A DNA stretch of 35,044 nucleotides, taken from Planctomycetota bacterium (GTDB lineage Bacteria > Planctomycetota > Phycisphaerae > Phycisphaerales > Phycisphaeraceae). The first letter of the stretch is position 1. Every line of letters begins with the position of its first letter. This document shows, piece after piece, positions 1 to 8,460 of this stretch. A model generated the notes under the pieces. It was not told where the DNA came from. It saw nothing but the letters and a program-made list of their open reading frames with translations, and made no database searches. The stretch lies in assembly GCA_024279275.1 (NCBI GenBank), contig JAJRRS010000194.1, forward strand, positions 1 to 35,044, written 5' to 3'. The position numbers and the translations under genes are program-made.

Positions 1-93
1 ACTGCCTCAATGGCTCTACGCCAACTATAGCTGACCATTTTTTCTCCATCATTCGCTAGCGCTCTTCATTCCGAAATAAATAATCAGCGTTGA

Positions 94-144
94 CTATCGG
101 CGACTAATCGCCTCCGCTTCGCTCTCCCTGGCGATCAGCGATAG
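94..144. repeat. Nested palindrome at the break point of traG
   Basis: CTATCG at 94-99 pairs with CGATAG at 139-144. Inside it ATCGCC at 107-112 pairs with GGCGAT at 130-135, leaving a loop that contains CCGCTTCGCTC (114-124). The palindrome starts where the TraG reading frame on the minus strand stops looking like TraG, near 137-144. It may be the end of an inserted element, or a hairpin created by the rearrangement. Bases 1-93 hold no gene I can recognise. The same 11-base loop sequence recurs in a palindrome near 21552. Confidence 0.6.
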
Positions 145-197
145 AAGGTCCAGCCGAACAGCGTGGTAAAAAGTTCGAGATAGCTATCGACCGTCAT
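135..197 (-). pseudogene. TraG-like N-terminal fragment, cut after 20 codons
   Basis: The ATG at 195-197 overlaps the stop of the upstream gene as ATGA. It opens a frame reading MTVDSYLELFTTLFGWTFYR and then a TGA at 135-137. From family knowledge this matches the start of the TraG N-terminal-domain protein of PFGI-1-type elements, a large inner-membrane mating-pair protein that normally follows here and continues for more than 1000 residues. In this copy the frame ends right after the aromatic stretch, and the remaining 134 bases do not translate to a TraG-like membrane segment in any frame I checked. An insertion, deletion or assembly join is likely. The position as the next gene after the PFL_4711 protein and the small membrane protein supports the identification. 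Confidence 0.6.
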
Positions 198-577
198 GTA
201 CTGACTCCCTGCAATGCGGACAGGAACCGGCCCAGGAGATTCTGTCCAAGCACCAGTTCGATCACCACAAGCCAGATCACGATGCGCCAGCGCAGCGTTA
301 GCAATGTAGTTGCCTGCGCATCATCGAGCCGTCCCCAGCGATGGAGATTGTTCGTCACTAATGACCAGGCCATAGCTACCAGGGCGATCAGAAACAGTCG
401 GATTCCAGTAAAGGTCGGCTTCATGGCATTGACCCGAGTCTGAATCTCGCTGACCGAAGACGTTTCGACCGAATACCAGAGAATGCCACCCGCAACCAAT
501 GCCAAAGTAAACGCCAGCAGCGTCAGCAGGAAGAACCAGCGACGGCGCAAGGCACGCCCATTATGGAACACGACCAT
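194..577 (-). CDS. Small integral membrane protein of the conjugation operon
   Basis: This 127-residue protein has a basic N-terminus (RALRRR), a hydrophobic segment at about residues 14-36, a second at about 58-73 and a third at about 98-112. It looks like a three-span inner-membrane protein. The ATG at 577 overlaps the end of the PFL_4711-type gene by 17 bases, and its own stop overlaps the TraG start as ATGA, so it is translationally coupled on both sides. Small membrane proteins occur at this place, just before traG, in PFGI-1-type elements. I do not recognise a named domain. A role in the mating-pair channel is inferred from position only. Confidence 0.75.
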   Translation of the reverse strand: MVVFHNGRALRRRWFFLLTLLAFTLALVAGGILWYSVETSSVSEIQTRVNAMKPTFTGIRLFLIALVAMAWSLVTNNLHRWGRLDDAQATTLLTLRWRIVIWLVVIELVLGQNLLGRFLSALQGVST

Positions 578-1943
578 TGCTCAGTGGACGAGGATCAATC
601 GTGGGCACACGCGGCGTATTCAGTGAGGCCTGCCGTCGAGCCGCAGCACGCTGGAGCAGTGTTGCGATCGTGTTGGAGACCACTTCCTTGCGTACCCGCG
701 TCTCGAACAGCAGATTCTCGATCTCTTTGTCCAGTTCGGCGATGGAGATATCCGCATGTTCGCGGGCCACTTCGGTGGCATAGACCTCCGGCACCTGCCG
801 GCCCGAAAGTAACAGGCGGCGGGCGTACAACGCCTTTTCCACCGTGCGGGCAGTACTGATCTCCGAGACCAGCCGACCCATAATGAGACTCTGCTCAGTG
901 GCCGGCATCTCGCGGATAGCCTCGATGACCTGACGGGTGATGGCCACACCGGGGGCTGTTATGTTGTCCAGGTTGGCCAATGTTAATGGTGTTGCGCCAT
1001 TGACGAGATTCTGTATTTCCACGGTGACGGCAGTCGCTTCCTGATTCAGCTTCGGCAACAAACCGGTGCCAGGAATACTGTCCTTGCGGCAGGTATCACA
1101 GGTGGTCACGATGTTCTCACCGACTACGTCCACGACCCAGTCCTTCGCATCCGCCGGGGTAGCCCAGATCTCTGTCAGTCGGGTAGTCGACGCCGGGGGA
1201 CCCACCGTGGTGATGGGCCGGTTCATATTGATGTTGTAGCCTGCCTTGACAATGTCACCCGTGAACTCCAGCACGGGCTGACCTGCACCCCCCGCCTGGC
1301 CACCGACCCAGGGAATACCGCTATCACCGTTCGATGATTCGACGGCATCCTTTGCAGTGACCGCATCATTACCACCAATCCCCATCTGAACTTTCCAGTC
1401 ATTACCTTTGGACAAGGTGATGAGGTCTGCATAGGGGTTCTTGCCCTGCGCGATCTCAGCCTCCATCTGCTCGCAAGACTTGGTGGCCAACTGCATGGTC
1501 TCTTCTGCCTGCAGCAGCGCATTCTGGAACATGTCGTACAGACCGGGATTGGCGCGTTGCAGAATCAGTGCCGGGAGTGAGGCAATGGCGGCACTGGCCG
1601 CGGCCGTCATGGCATTCATCAGGTTGTCGACACCGGAACCAATGTCGTTCAGCGTATTGGTGACCGCCGCAACGGGATCGAACTTGCCACAACTGTAACC
1701 GAGTCCGAGTTGCGCCGAACCGCCCAAGGTCACCGAGACTACCGAGGGATTCGCAGGTACCGAGACCGGTTCCGCACCGCCGATCTCGTAGTACCAGAGG
1801 CTGTCTTCCGTCGGTGCCTTCGTGGCAGCATAGGCGCTGCTCCATAACATAAGGACAACCAGCATCAATGCGCGCGCGTTCCGTGGATTTAACTGTGTAG
1901 ATTCGGGTGTCGTAGTCATTGTGTAACCGTGTTTTTTCTTCAT
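561..1943 (-). CDS. Integrating conjugative element protein, PFL_4711 family (TIGR03755)
   Basis: The start is set at the ATG at 1941-1943 because it overlaps the stop of the upstream gene as ATGA. This gives 460 residues beginning MKKKHGYTMTTT, with a signal peptide ending near AYA-ATKAPT and a short internal hydrophobic alanine-rich segment. Other marks are CDTCRKD near the middle and a charged C-terminal third with many ELD/EIENLL residues that could form a coiled coil. Length and order (after the PFL_4710 family, before traG) match the PFL_4711 family of periplasmic mating-pair assembly proteins. Its exact job is unknown; comparison with F-type TraH is possible but unproven. A longer upstream extension in frame is rejected because it lies inside the preceding gene. 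Confidence 0.85.
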   Translation of the reverse strand: MKKKHGYTMTTTPESTQLNPRNARALMLVVLMLWSSAYAATKAPTEDSLWYYEIGGAEPVSVPANPSVVSVTLGGSAQLGLGYSCGKFDPVAAVTNTLNDIGSGVDNLMNAMTAAASAAIASLPALILQRANPGLYDMFQNALLQAEETMQLATKSCEQMEAEIAQGKNPYADLITLSKGNDWKVQMGIGGNDAVTAKDAVESSNGDSGIPWVGGQAGGAGQPVLEFTGDIVKAGYNINMNRPITTVGPPASTTRLTEIWATPADAKDWVVDVVGENIVTTCDTCRKDSIPGTGLLPKLNQEATAVTVEIQNLVNGATPLTLANLDNITAPGVAITRQVIEAIREMPATEQSLIMGRLVSEISTARTVEKALYARRLLLSGRQVPEVYATEVAREHADISIAELDKEIENLLFETRVRKEVVSNTIATLLQRAAARRQASLNTPRVPTIDPRPLSNGRVP

Positions 1944-2967
1944 GGGGGATAAGCAATCCAGTCGATAGAAAACAGATAGAACTGGCCGCGCCGCTGACAA
2001 CACTTGTAAGGTCGCCAGAGGTTCCAGACATAATCGCCCGCACTGTCGACCCGGCCTCCGCCCCAACCTGTCAGGCTGATCAGATCATTCGTGCCAAAGA
2101 CGTTACAGCTCGACTCACTACGCGGAACCATCATCTGCCAGGTACCGGTGCGGCGGTCCTTCTCCATCAATGGACCCGGTGGCCAGACTTTCTGGCCCGA
2201 AGATGATGACCCGGTGACGGGAACATACACATGTGGCTGCGACGTGCGGGTCACGATATCGCCGGCCCGCTGAGCATTAATGGCTGCGGCCTTGGGTTCT
2301 TCGGCCTGTGTGGTCCAACCGGTACGTGGATACACCCCACCCCAGGTTTGTAAGGGCCAAGTACCGATCTCGCGCAGTCCCGGGATGAAACTCGCAGGAT
2401 AGAAGATCTCCGGCACCTCCTGACGCCAGGACAGGGCATCGAGTCCGGACTGGAAATACGGTACGAAAGATGTGGTCTGCGACTGACACAATAGGCCCAC
2501 ACCGGACACGATTCCGGAAAGTGAACTGAGCGGATGACCGATGGCATCGGTCTCGCGGAAGACCAGATTCTTGTGGTCGCGGTTATTGGAGGTTCCTTCG
2601 GTACGGTTGCCAGCGCTATCAATGGGCACCGGCAACAATGAACCGAGCAATCCATTAGCTGCTGCCTTCTGGGCGAGGCCCAGTGTCGCCCGGATCTCTG
2701 TCCATGGGTTGCCACCCAACTCGTTGTAGCTGCTGACCACCAAATCCGGGTGTAGTGCCCGACCTTGAGCGAGGTTCTGACACTGCAACCAAACAACGAA
2801 CAGCGTAGCCAGAAACACGTTCCAATGGGCATCCACTGCATACAGGAAAACGCAGCCGCCGTAGTCTTGGCCACGATCTCCGGTGTCGTAATGGAACCTG
2901 CCATCCCGGCATGCGGCATCGTCAGCAACCCGGCTAAACAAAGTGACAGGAACCTCTGCCCTCTCAT
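1940..2967 (-). pseudogene. Integrating conjugative element protein, PFL_4710 family (TIGR03756, TraU-like), frameshifted
   Basis: The start at 2967 (MRGQRFLSLC, then a signal peptide) overlaps the previous stop as ATGA. The protein runs through SITTPEIVAKTTAAAFSC and WLRCSLFGCSVRTSLKVGHY, then the frame is lost. The family sequence resumes one frame over as PDLVVSSYNELGGNPW and continues to the stop at 1940. One missing base at about 2746-2757 explains this, in minus-strand TACACCCGG where TACAACCCGG would keep the frame. The two parts together are about 340 residues, the normal size for this TraU-like family of periplasmic mating-pair proteins. The cysteine pattern (CMQW, RCSLFGC, CCQRR) is kept. 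Both halves are otherwise intact, so the lesion is recent or a sequencing error. Confidence 0.85.
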
Positions 2968-3452
2968 CGCTTCCCGCCTTCCCGCCACTGCTGATACCGA
3001 TGAAGCGCTTCACGGATGTCGGCCACTCCATAGATCACAACTTCGCCATCAAACACGACGGCTGGATAGCGATCGACGCCGTATTGCACTGCCTTTGCTA
3101 ACCCCATCGCTGCGCGTTGCACCCGCACACGAGCCGCTTCGTCTAACCGCTGGAATCGTTGCAGAACAATTCGTTTGGATTGCTCGAGATCGGCTGTAAG
3201 ACCTTTGGACAACTTCGCCTCGATACGTTGAATGCCATCCAGTTCGTAGATCTGAAGTTTGATTTCCTTGTAATCCGACTGCCGATTAATGGCGGCCTCA
3301 CCAGTGATAGGCATGTCAGTCGTGGTGAATACCTCGATAAGGTAGGGCTGCACCACTACATGCTGAGCTGCTTGTGCAACATTACTAGCGATGAGCATGA
3401 AAACAAGCGACATCGGAAAAATGAAGCGAATTGAATTTTTGTTCCCGATCAT
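2964..3452 (-). CDS. Integrating conjugative element protein, PFL_4709 family (TIGR03757, DUF1525)
   Basis: From the ATG at 3452 the protein has 162 residues: a signal peptide (NSIRFIFPMSLVFMLIAS, cleavage after AQA) and then a small thioredoxin-like fold beginning VEVFTTTDMPI-type sequence and ending in a YGVDRYPAVVFDGEVVIYGV motif, as in DUF1525 proteins. The family is periplasmic and belongs to the type G mating-pair system. No CxxC redox pair is present, so a structural rather than oxidoreductase role is inferred. It is coupled by ATGA to the PFL_4710-type gene. A GTG at 3497 would add 15 residues but lacks a ribosome site. The kinase insertion separates this gene from the ATPase that normally lies upstream. 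Confidence 0.82.
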   Translation of the reverse strand: MIGNKNSIRFIFPMSLVFMLIASNVAQAAQHVVVQPYLIEVFTTTDMPITGEAAINRQSDYKEIKLQIYELDGIQRIEAKLSKGLTADLEQSKRIVLQRFQRLDEAARVRVQRAAMGLAKAVQYGVDRYPAVVFDGEVVIYGVADIREALHRYQQWREGGKR

Positions 3453-3706
3453 TCCTACAATGGCCCACTGATAATATGATGGACTATCGTGGCTCACCTA
3501 GCAGGCCCACGAAATAGGAAACTCATTCAATGTGTGACGTGGTTTTTTGCTGTAGATAACTCAGTATGAGTAGCGAATTACTGGAGCGGCCAGGAGGAAT
3601 TGGTCATGCTTTTCCAGCAAACAGCCGGTGAATAGACAAAGCTGACTTTGGAGTATTATTAAACAAGCAACCCGACCTCTTATCCTAGTATGTATACTGC
3701 TAGATA

Positions 3707-5060
3707 TCATTTTGCAGCGTTTGGTTCGGCGCTGGTCATTATTATTTGTCGGAACCGTTCAAGTCCGAGCCTGAAATTATCGTACAAGCCCTTGACTAAT
3801 TGATTCAACAGCTGTTGTTCTTTGCTTGATCCAGAGTCAACTACATGGTGTTCGTTCCAGACGATCTCAAGTTGGTCATTGTTGTGTCTTATTCGGTGGA
3901 CACCATAGAGCAGATGTTGGCGGTCGTCTAATACCTGAATCATAATTCCACATTCGTAAATATACGTTGGAGACGGCGTGTACATCGAGACCGTCACCCC
4001 AGAGCTTCCTTGATCGCTCTGGGGGATACCGCTACCTTTAAGAAGATTACCACCATTTGGTTGAGGCTCATTGTATTGTAAGCCAGTCTCTCTCAGTATC
4101 TCGCTCAGTCCTTTCAAATCCTCTAGAAGGCGTGTTGTAATCAATTCGGCTTGTTCACGGCATCGTTGCATCCTACTTTGCGTTTCAAAAAACGGAGTTG
4201 CTAGCCGTTTTATTGCGCTAGTTAAATCCGAGGCATCGTTTTCCAAAATTGGCTCCTTGTCTAGAGTAAGCCACGACCTGAGCTCATCGGCGAAGACACG
4301 CATTGTAGGTCGGTCTTTTGGCTCCTTGCTTGTCGCCTGTTCAATAAGATTATCGAGGAGATGTGCACGACGATGGTTGACTAGAGTAACTAGGGTGTCA
4401 TTCGGGTCAGTGGACAGCTGCGGATGTGGTGGTGGGTAGTTCTGAGCCGTAGCAAGCACCCACATCGTCTTCGCAAGGGACCACACGTCCGCAGGAAAAC
4501 CAGACGCGTTTATAGGATCACGAACCATCTCTGGAGCAATGTAGAAGCGTGGGCCCAGCGCCCTTCCCTCTTCAGTCACTTCGCTCTTACCAGGAAAGTC
4601 CACTAGGCCGAAGTCTCCGATCACGCACTCATTGTCGAGGAAGTACAGGTTCTCGGGCTTAACATCCCTATGACATACTTGTTTTTCGGTCAATTCAGCT
4701 AATGTATTTGCGACGCTCGCGACGGCTTCGACTACGCTCGTTAATTGGGGCCTGTCTCCCAAGGCCTTCTTGATACCGATCGCCAGCGGCATGGATAACC
4801 ACGCCCTGTTTTTCCTTGAGGGATGGTCGGGAAGATTCGCGTCGAAAATTGGAAGAACCCCAGGGCGGCCCTCCAAGTCTCGCAGTATCCTGATTTCGTC
4901 AACGAACCGTCGATACGATTCTTCGTGCTCGCTCGTTTTCTTCAGCACTTTCAGCGCGCACACAACCCCCCTCCCTGCTTGCCTTCCACACTTGGCCGTT
5001 GCCGCCCTGACCTAAGAGCTCGATCTTTAACCACTGTGAGAGACTGTCTTCGCCCTTCAT
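3707..5060 (-). pseudogene. Hanks-type Ser/Thr protein kinase, frameshifted in a poly-G tract
   Basis: The frame from a GTG at 4963 carries ALKVLKK (ATP-binding Lys), HRDVKPEN, DFG and APE, so the kinase core is catalytically complete from the Lys onward. The missing glycine loop is found upstream in another frame: an ATG at 5058-5060, preceded by TAGGAGC, opens a peptide containing LGQGGNGQVWKAS. The two frames join if one base is removed from the six-G run (CCCCCC at 4966-4971 on the plus strand), giving GQVWKASREGVVCALKV. After the kinase domain come about 190 residues with no domain I recognise. The gene has lower GC than its neighbours and interrupts the transfer operon between the PFL_4706 ATPase and PFL_4709, so it is cargo. 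A defence or regulatory role is possible but only inferred. Confidence 0.85.
4966..4971 (-). repeat. Six-G homopolymer at the kinase frameshift
   Basis: A run of six C on the plus strand (six G in the mRNA) lies between the glycine loop and the ATP-binding Lys of the kinase. Five G would restore the full frame. It could be a sequencing miscount, a phase-variable tract or a true mutation. Confidence 0.6.
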
Positions 5061-5161
5061 GCTCCTACCCCATCATTTCACTCACGCCACAGAACAACTA
5101 AATAACATTTAAATTTAAATAACACTTAGTGATAAGAAGTGTGGCTAATTTGTAGTTGTTA

Positions 5162-5189
5162 ATATTATGGCATCGGCCGCATGCATCAA
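5162..5189 (-). promoter_or_regulatory. Candidate promoter for the kinase
   Basis: On the minus strand TTGATG (5184-5189) and TAATAT (5162-5167) are separated by 16 bases, a good sigma-70-like pair. They sit about 100 bases upstream of the kinase ATG at 5060, in an AT-rich gap (5061-5308) that also holds ATTTAAATTTAAAT near 5107. The leader is rather long, so this is a candidate only. Confidence 0.35.
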
Positions 5190-5280
5190 TTTCGCGACGG
5201 TCCGCTTACGCGACATCTCGGTAGTTCAGCAATTCTAAATGCATGACTCTTGTGGGTTGACACAAATCATTATCATGATG

Positions 5281-5296
5281 AGGCTAGGAATAGCCT
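5281..5296 (-). terminator. Perfect stem-loop after the ATPase gene
   Basis: AGGCTA, GGAA loop, TAGCCT forms a perfect six-base stem 12 bases past the ATPase stop codon. No clear U run follows on the minus strand, so it is a weak or partial terminator, or an mRNA end-protecting hairpin, at the boundary between transfer genes and the kinase cargo. Confidence 0.35.
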
Positions 5297-5308
5297 ATGT
5301 TGTCTACC

Positions 5309-8041
5309 TTAACCTCCGCGATTCGCAGCAATGCGCTCAGCAATAACATAAACAGCCTCAAGCTCGCTGCAGTTTTGCTCACGCATAATCGCCGCACGCT
5401 CCGCCTTCTCGTGCTTCTCGGTCATGGCAAGCGCCAGTGACAACGGTGGCGGCACGTTACGAAACAGGGCTTCCAGGTTGTCCGAGAGCACCACGCCCTC
5501 GACGTATTTGCCGGGTTCCTTGCGGGCCGATAGCAACAGGCTGCGCTGCACGTCGGTCAGATCCTTAAAGCGTGCGATTTGCTCGACTTCTTCCTTGGGC
5601 ATGACCAGGCACAGCCACCACTCCATCATGTTGAGCATCTTGCGGCTCGCGTCGGGAAAGTCTTCGAGGTTCTGGGTAGCGATCCAGAACCATGCGCCGA
5701 GCTTGCGCCACATCTTGGTGATCTTGACCACGTAACGGGCCAGCAAGGGATTGGTGGTGATGATGTGACCTTCGTCGGTCACTACCAGAGTAGGCCGTGT
5801 GTCGTGTTGGTGGCGCTCCACCAGATCGTTGATGTGGCTCATCATGGAGATGTAGGCCACGGTGAGCTGGTCCTCATAACCTTCACGAGCGAGGATTCCC
5901 ATTTCCAGAATGGTCACGTCCACCTGCGGCCACGGGGTGCCGGGGCGGTTGAAGAAATGCCCGGCTAACCCTGAGCAAAACAACGCCATGCCGTCACCCA
6001 TCTCAATGGCACGGTTGCGCCGGTGAGCGGGTAGCGTCTCGTCGTGACCTATGTTTTGCAGCGCAGCCACCACGTCTTCAGTGAGCACTTGATCTCGACC
6101 GAACTCCTTGACAGTTTTGGCGGCCAGAAAGATTGCATTGCGGATGAGCAACCGATCGGCTCGGGTCATGCGTGCGTCTTCACGCTCGTCACCCCCGGTG
6201 ATCATAATGCGTGCGGCGATCTCCATCTCGCCCAGAATGTCACGACCGGCGCCTTCTTCGTCCAACTCATCGTCATCGGCCAACGCGTCCGGATCTTCGC
6301 GCACGTGGCGCTGGCGTTCCTTTTGCAGCACGCGCAAGGCATCAGCAAATGGTGGCAGGCTGACATCCGTATTCGGATTCAGCGTGACCTGATTGACGGC
6401 CAGTCCATGGGCACGAAACTGCTGACCCAACAGGGAGAATGATCCCCCGGCCTCAATGATGAAGATACGCGGGCGATACATAGCCGCCATCTGCTGCAGC
6501 AAGTAGACCAGCATCGCTGATTTGCCGGCACCCGTGGGGCCAAGAATGAGCATGTGTGCGTTCTTCTTCCGATCAGATCGATGCAGCGGATCAAACACGA
6601 AGGGCTCCGCACCCCGGTTGAAGAAGACCAGTCCAGGATGTCCTGTGCCTTTCGATCGACCGTACAGGGGCAACAGGTTGGCGGTATGGCTGGAGAACAC
6701 CAGGCGTGATCGCCGACTGGATTTTTCCAGTGCTGTATCGTATGCCATGGGCAGGTTGCGCATATAACTGTCGAGCGCCAACAGGTCGGCCTCGTGCAGG
6801 ATCGGCTGTAGCCCATTGGGCAGCAGGAGCGCATTCAACTGGTTGACGTTAGCGCGCAGTGTCTTCAAGTCCTCACCACGCAGATAGAAACCGATCCCAA
6901 GCGGATAGAGTTTGTTACCTCGCGCCATCTCTCGCTCGACCGCTTCGGCGTCTTCCCGGGTGAGCTCGGCTTCTGCAGAATCCCCTACCGAAGCGCGTTT
7001 GACCTGGGCAATGTGGTTGCGGGTGAAGTCCTGGGGTTTAACAGTCAGGGTCAGCACCATAATAGTGTGTTCCGGGAATCGATCAAATAGCGAAAACACA
7101 TGATCACCGGCCTGGCGTTCCGCCGTCATGTGCCCGACCTCCGGCACCCGGCGCAGACCCTGGATGGTAACGTGGGTGTGTGGCAAATCATCGAACCACC
7201 AGGACGCAGATTTATCATCCGAGCGCGGCATCGTGAGCGTTAACCGTTCGGCAAGATCATGCCCAAACGGCAGGTCATCATCACCAGGATAGGGAGCGAT
7301 TTCGAGCAGCTTGTCGGGATCGCCGTCGGTAATCTCGGGTTTCGGATTAAACCATTTGAGCAGCCACTCGTAGAGATCCTGTCCTGCCCCGCGACGCGCA
7401 CGGATTCCGGCCGCGGCCAGTGAGGCGACCCACTTGGTGGCCACATCGTTCAGCGCCTCCTCGACTTCAACGGCTGAAGGTAACCGGCCACCAGGTTTTA
7501 ATCGACGATACAGCGTTGCCCGCACGCGCCGGATCTGGCCGCGCCATTGTGTGCCAGTGACAGCGGTGTCCTCAAAAAGACCACCGGGACGCGTGATCTG
7601 TGCGAGATGCTCACGCATCGTTTGCTGAAAGTGCTGGGTGTAGGCCGAGTCTCGTGCACTAGGCTGCGCGTAATTCGCAACCTCCTTCTGAAAACCTTGC
7701 AGGCTCGGTTCATCCTGGACGTACACCTGTAATATCCATGGGGATTCATCTTCTTCAGGGATCGCATCGGTCAGTGCAGTCTGGATGGCATCGCGCAATT
7801 GCGTCATGAATTCCGGCGTGCGCGCCTCGGTACCGGCCGGCGTAATCTCGAACAGGGCACCGACACTGATCCCGTCTTCCAGCAGAAAAGTGCGGCTTGC
7901 CGGGTTGTATTCCATCCACGGCAGGAGATAGGTAAATGATGATGGACGTTCATACAGTTGCTTGACCTGCCTCGTGGTGACCGGCGTTTCTTTCCGTTTA
8001 TCTTCCACGTTATTGGATGATCGCTGCTTGATGAAACTCAC
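5309..8041 (-). CDS. Conjugative transfer ATPase, PFL_4706 family (TraC/VirB4-like)
   Basis: This is a 910-residue cytoplasmic ATPase that powers pilus and channel assembly. Walker A GPTGAGKS is at residues 501-508 and Walker B TLVVTDEGH at 751-759, followed by ATQNLEDFPDA, the VirB4-type sensor region. The N-terminal half carries the long beta-rich domain typical of VirB4/TraC proteins. Length is normal for TIGR03744. The start codon is a GTG at 8039-8041 that overlaps the lipoprotein stop as GTGA, so translation is coupled. It is the best-conserved marker of the mating-pair system in this window and appears intact. The downstream neighbour would usually be transfer genes, but here the kinase cargo intervenes. 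Confidence 0.95.
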   Translation of the reverse strand: MSFIKQRSSNNVEDKRKETPVTTRQVKQLYERPSSFTYLLPWMEYNPASRTFLLEDGISVGALFEITPAGTEARTPEFMTQLRDAIQTALTDAIPEEDESPWILQVYVQDEPSLQGFQKEVANYAQPSARDSAYTQHFQQTMREHLAQITRPGGLFEDTAVTGTQWRGQIRRVRATLYRRLKPGGRLPSAVEVEEALNDVATKWVASLAAAGIRARRGAGQDLYEWLLKWFNPKPEITDGDPDKLLEIAPYPGDDDLPFGHDLAERLTLTMPRSDDKSASWWFDDLPHTHVTIQGLRRVPEVGHMTAERQAGDHVFSLFDRFPEHTIMVLTLTVKPQDFTRNHIAQVKRASVGDSAEAELTREDAEAVEREMARGNKLYPLGIGFYLRGEDLKTLRANVNQLNALLLPNGLQPILHEADLLALDSYMRNLPMAYDTALEKSSRRSRLVFSSHTANLLPLYGRSKGTGHPGLVFFNRGAEPFVFDPLHRSDRKKNAHMLILGPTGAGKSAMLVYLLQQMAAMYRPRIFIIEAGGSFSLLGQQFRAHGLAVNQVTLNPNTDVSLPPFADALRVLQKERQRHVREDPDALADDDELDEEGAGRDILGEMEIAARIMITGGDEREDARMTRADRLLIRNAIFLAAKTVKEFGRDQVLTEDVVAALQNIGHDETLPAHRRNRAIEMGDGMALFCSGLAGHFFNRPGTPWPQVDVTILEMGILAREGYEDQLTVAYISMMSHINDLVERHQHDTRPTLVVTDEGHIITTNPLLARYVVKITKMWRKLGAWFWIATQNLEDFPDASRKMLNMMEWWLCLVMPKEEVEQIARFKDLTDVQRSLLLSARKEPGKYVEGVVLSDNLEALFRNVPPPLSLALAMTEKHEKAERAAIMREQNCSELEAVYVIAERIAANRGG

Positions 8042-8460
8042 CGCTGCTTACCGACAGGCTGCCCAGGGACTTCGCCCGGTAAGGCATATTCCACCTGTTC
8101 GTACATGGGGAATGCGGTGGCATAACCGGGCACAGGTGCCTGCGTCTCCCCTGCCAGATGGGGAAAAACATACATCACCAGTGTCGGGTTCGGCAGACGT
8201 GGAAACAGGACATCAATTTCGTTGAAGGCATCCCGCGTGTATCCCTGCAGGGCGGACTCTCCGGTGTTGATGCTCCGATTTCCCAGCTCACGGCGAATAA
8301 CTTGTGGGTCCCGCGCATTTATTTCATGGATATGACCATCATAGATGGCCTTCATCGAAGGGCCATCCTGGGGCAATACAGCCTCCTTGGTACTGGCGCA
8401 GCCGGCCAGTACCAGACTAATCAAGCTGAGTGCGGGTATAAGGGTCAATGGATTTTGCAT
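8038..8460 (-). CDS. Conjugative transfer region lipoprotein (TIGR03751)
   Basis: This 140-residue protein has a lipoprotein signal peptide: a hydrophobic stretch LIPALSLISLVLAGC with the lipobox LAGC at the lipidation Cys (residue 21). The mature part is short and polar, ends near YEQVEYALPGEVPG and matches the TIGR03751 family in size and place between the PFL_4705 protein and the ATPase. It is probably outer-membrane anchored and a VirB7/TraV-like stabiliser of the core complex, by analogy. The start overlaps the end of the PFL_4705-type gene by 44 bases, longer than other overlaps here, but the signal peptide leaves no later start. Confidence 0.88.
   Translation of the reverse strand: MQNPLTLIPALSLISLVLAGCASTKEAVLPQDGPSMKAIYDGHIHEINARDPQVIRRELGNRSINTGESALQGYTRDAFNEIDVLFPRLPNPTLVMYVFPHLAGETQAPVPGYATAFPMYEQVEYALPGEVPGQPVGKQR

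Noticed and set aside
1940-3031. Single 363-codon frame across the PFL_4710 region
   Set aside because: Its first about 95 residues have no family resemblance; the true N-terminus is in the other frame, so this is half of a frameshifted gene.
3600-3640. Plus-strand AGGAGGAATTGGTC-ATG with nine codons
   Set aside because: Too short, no conservation to judge and the gene neighbours are all on the other strand.
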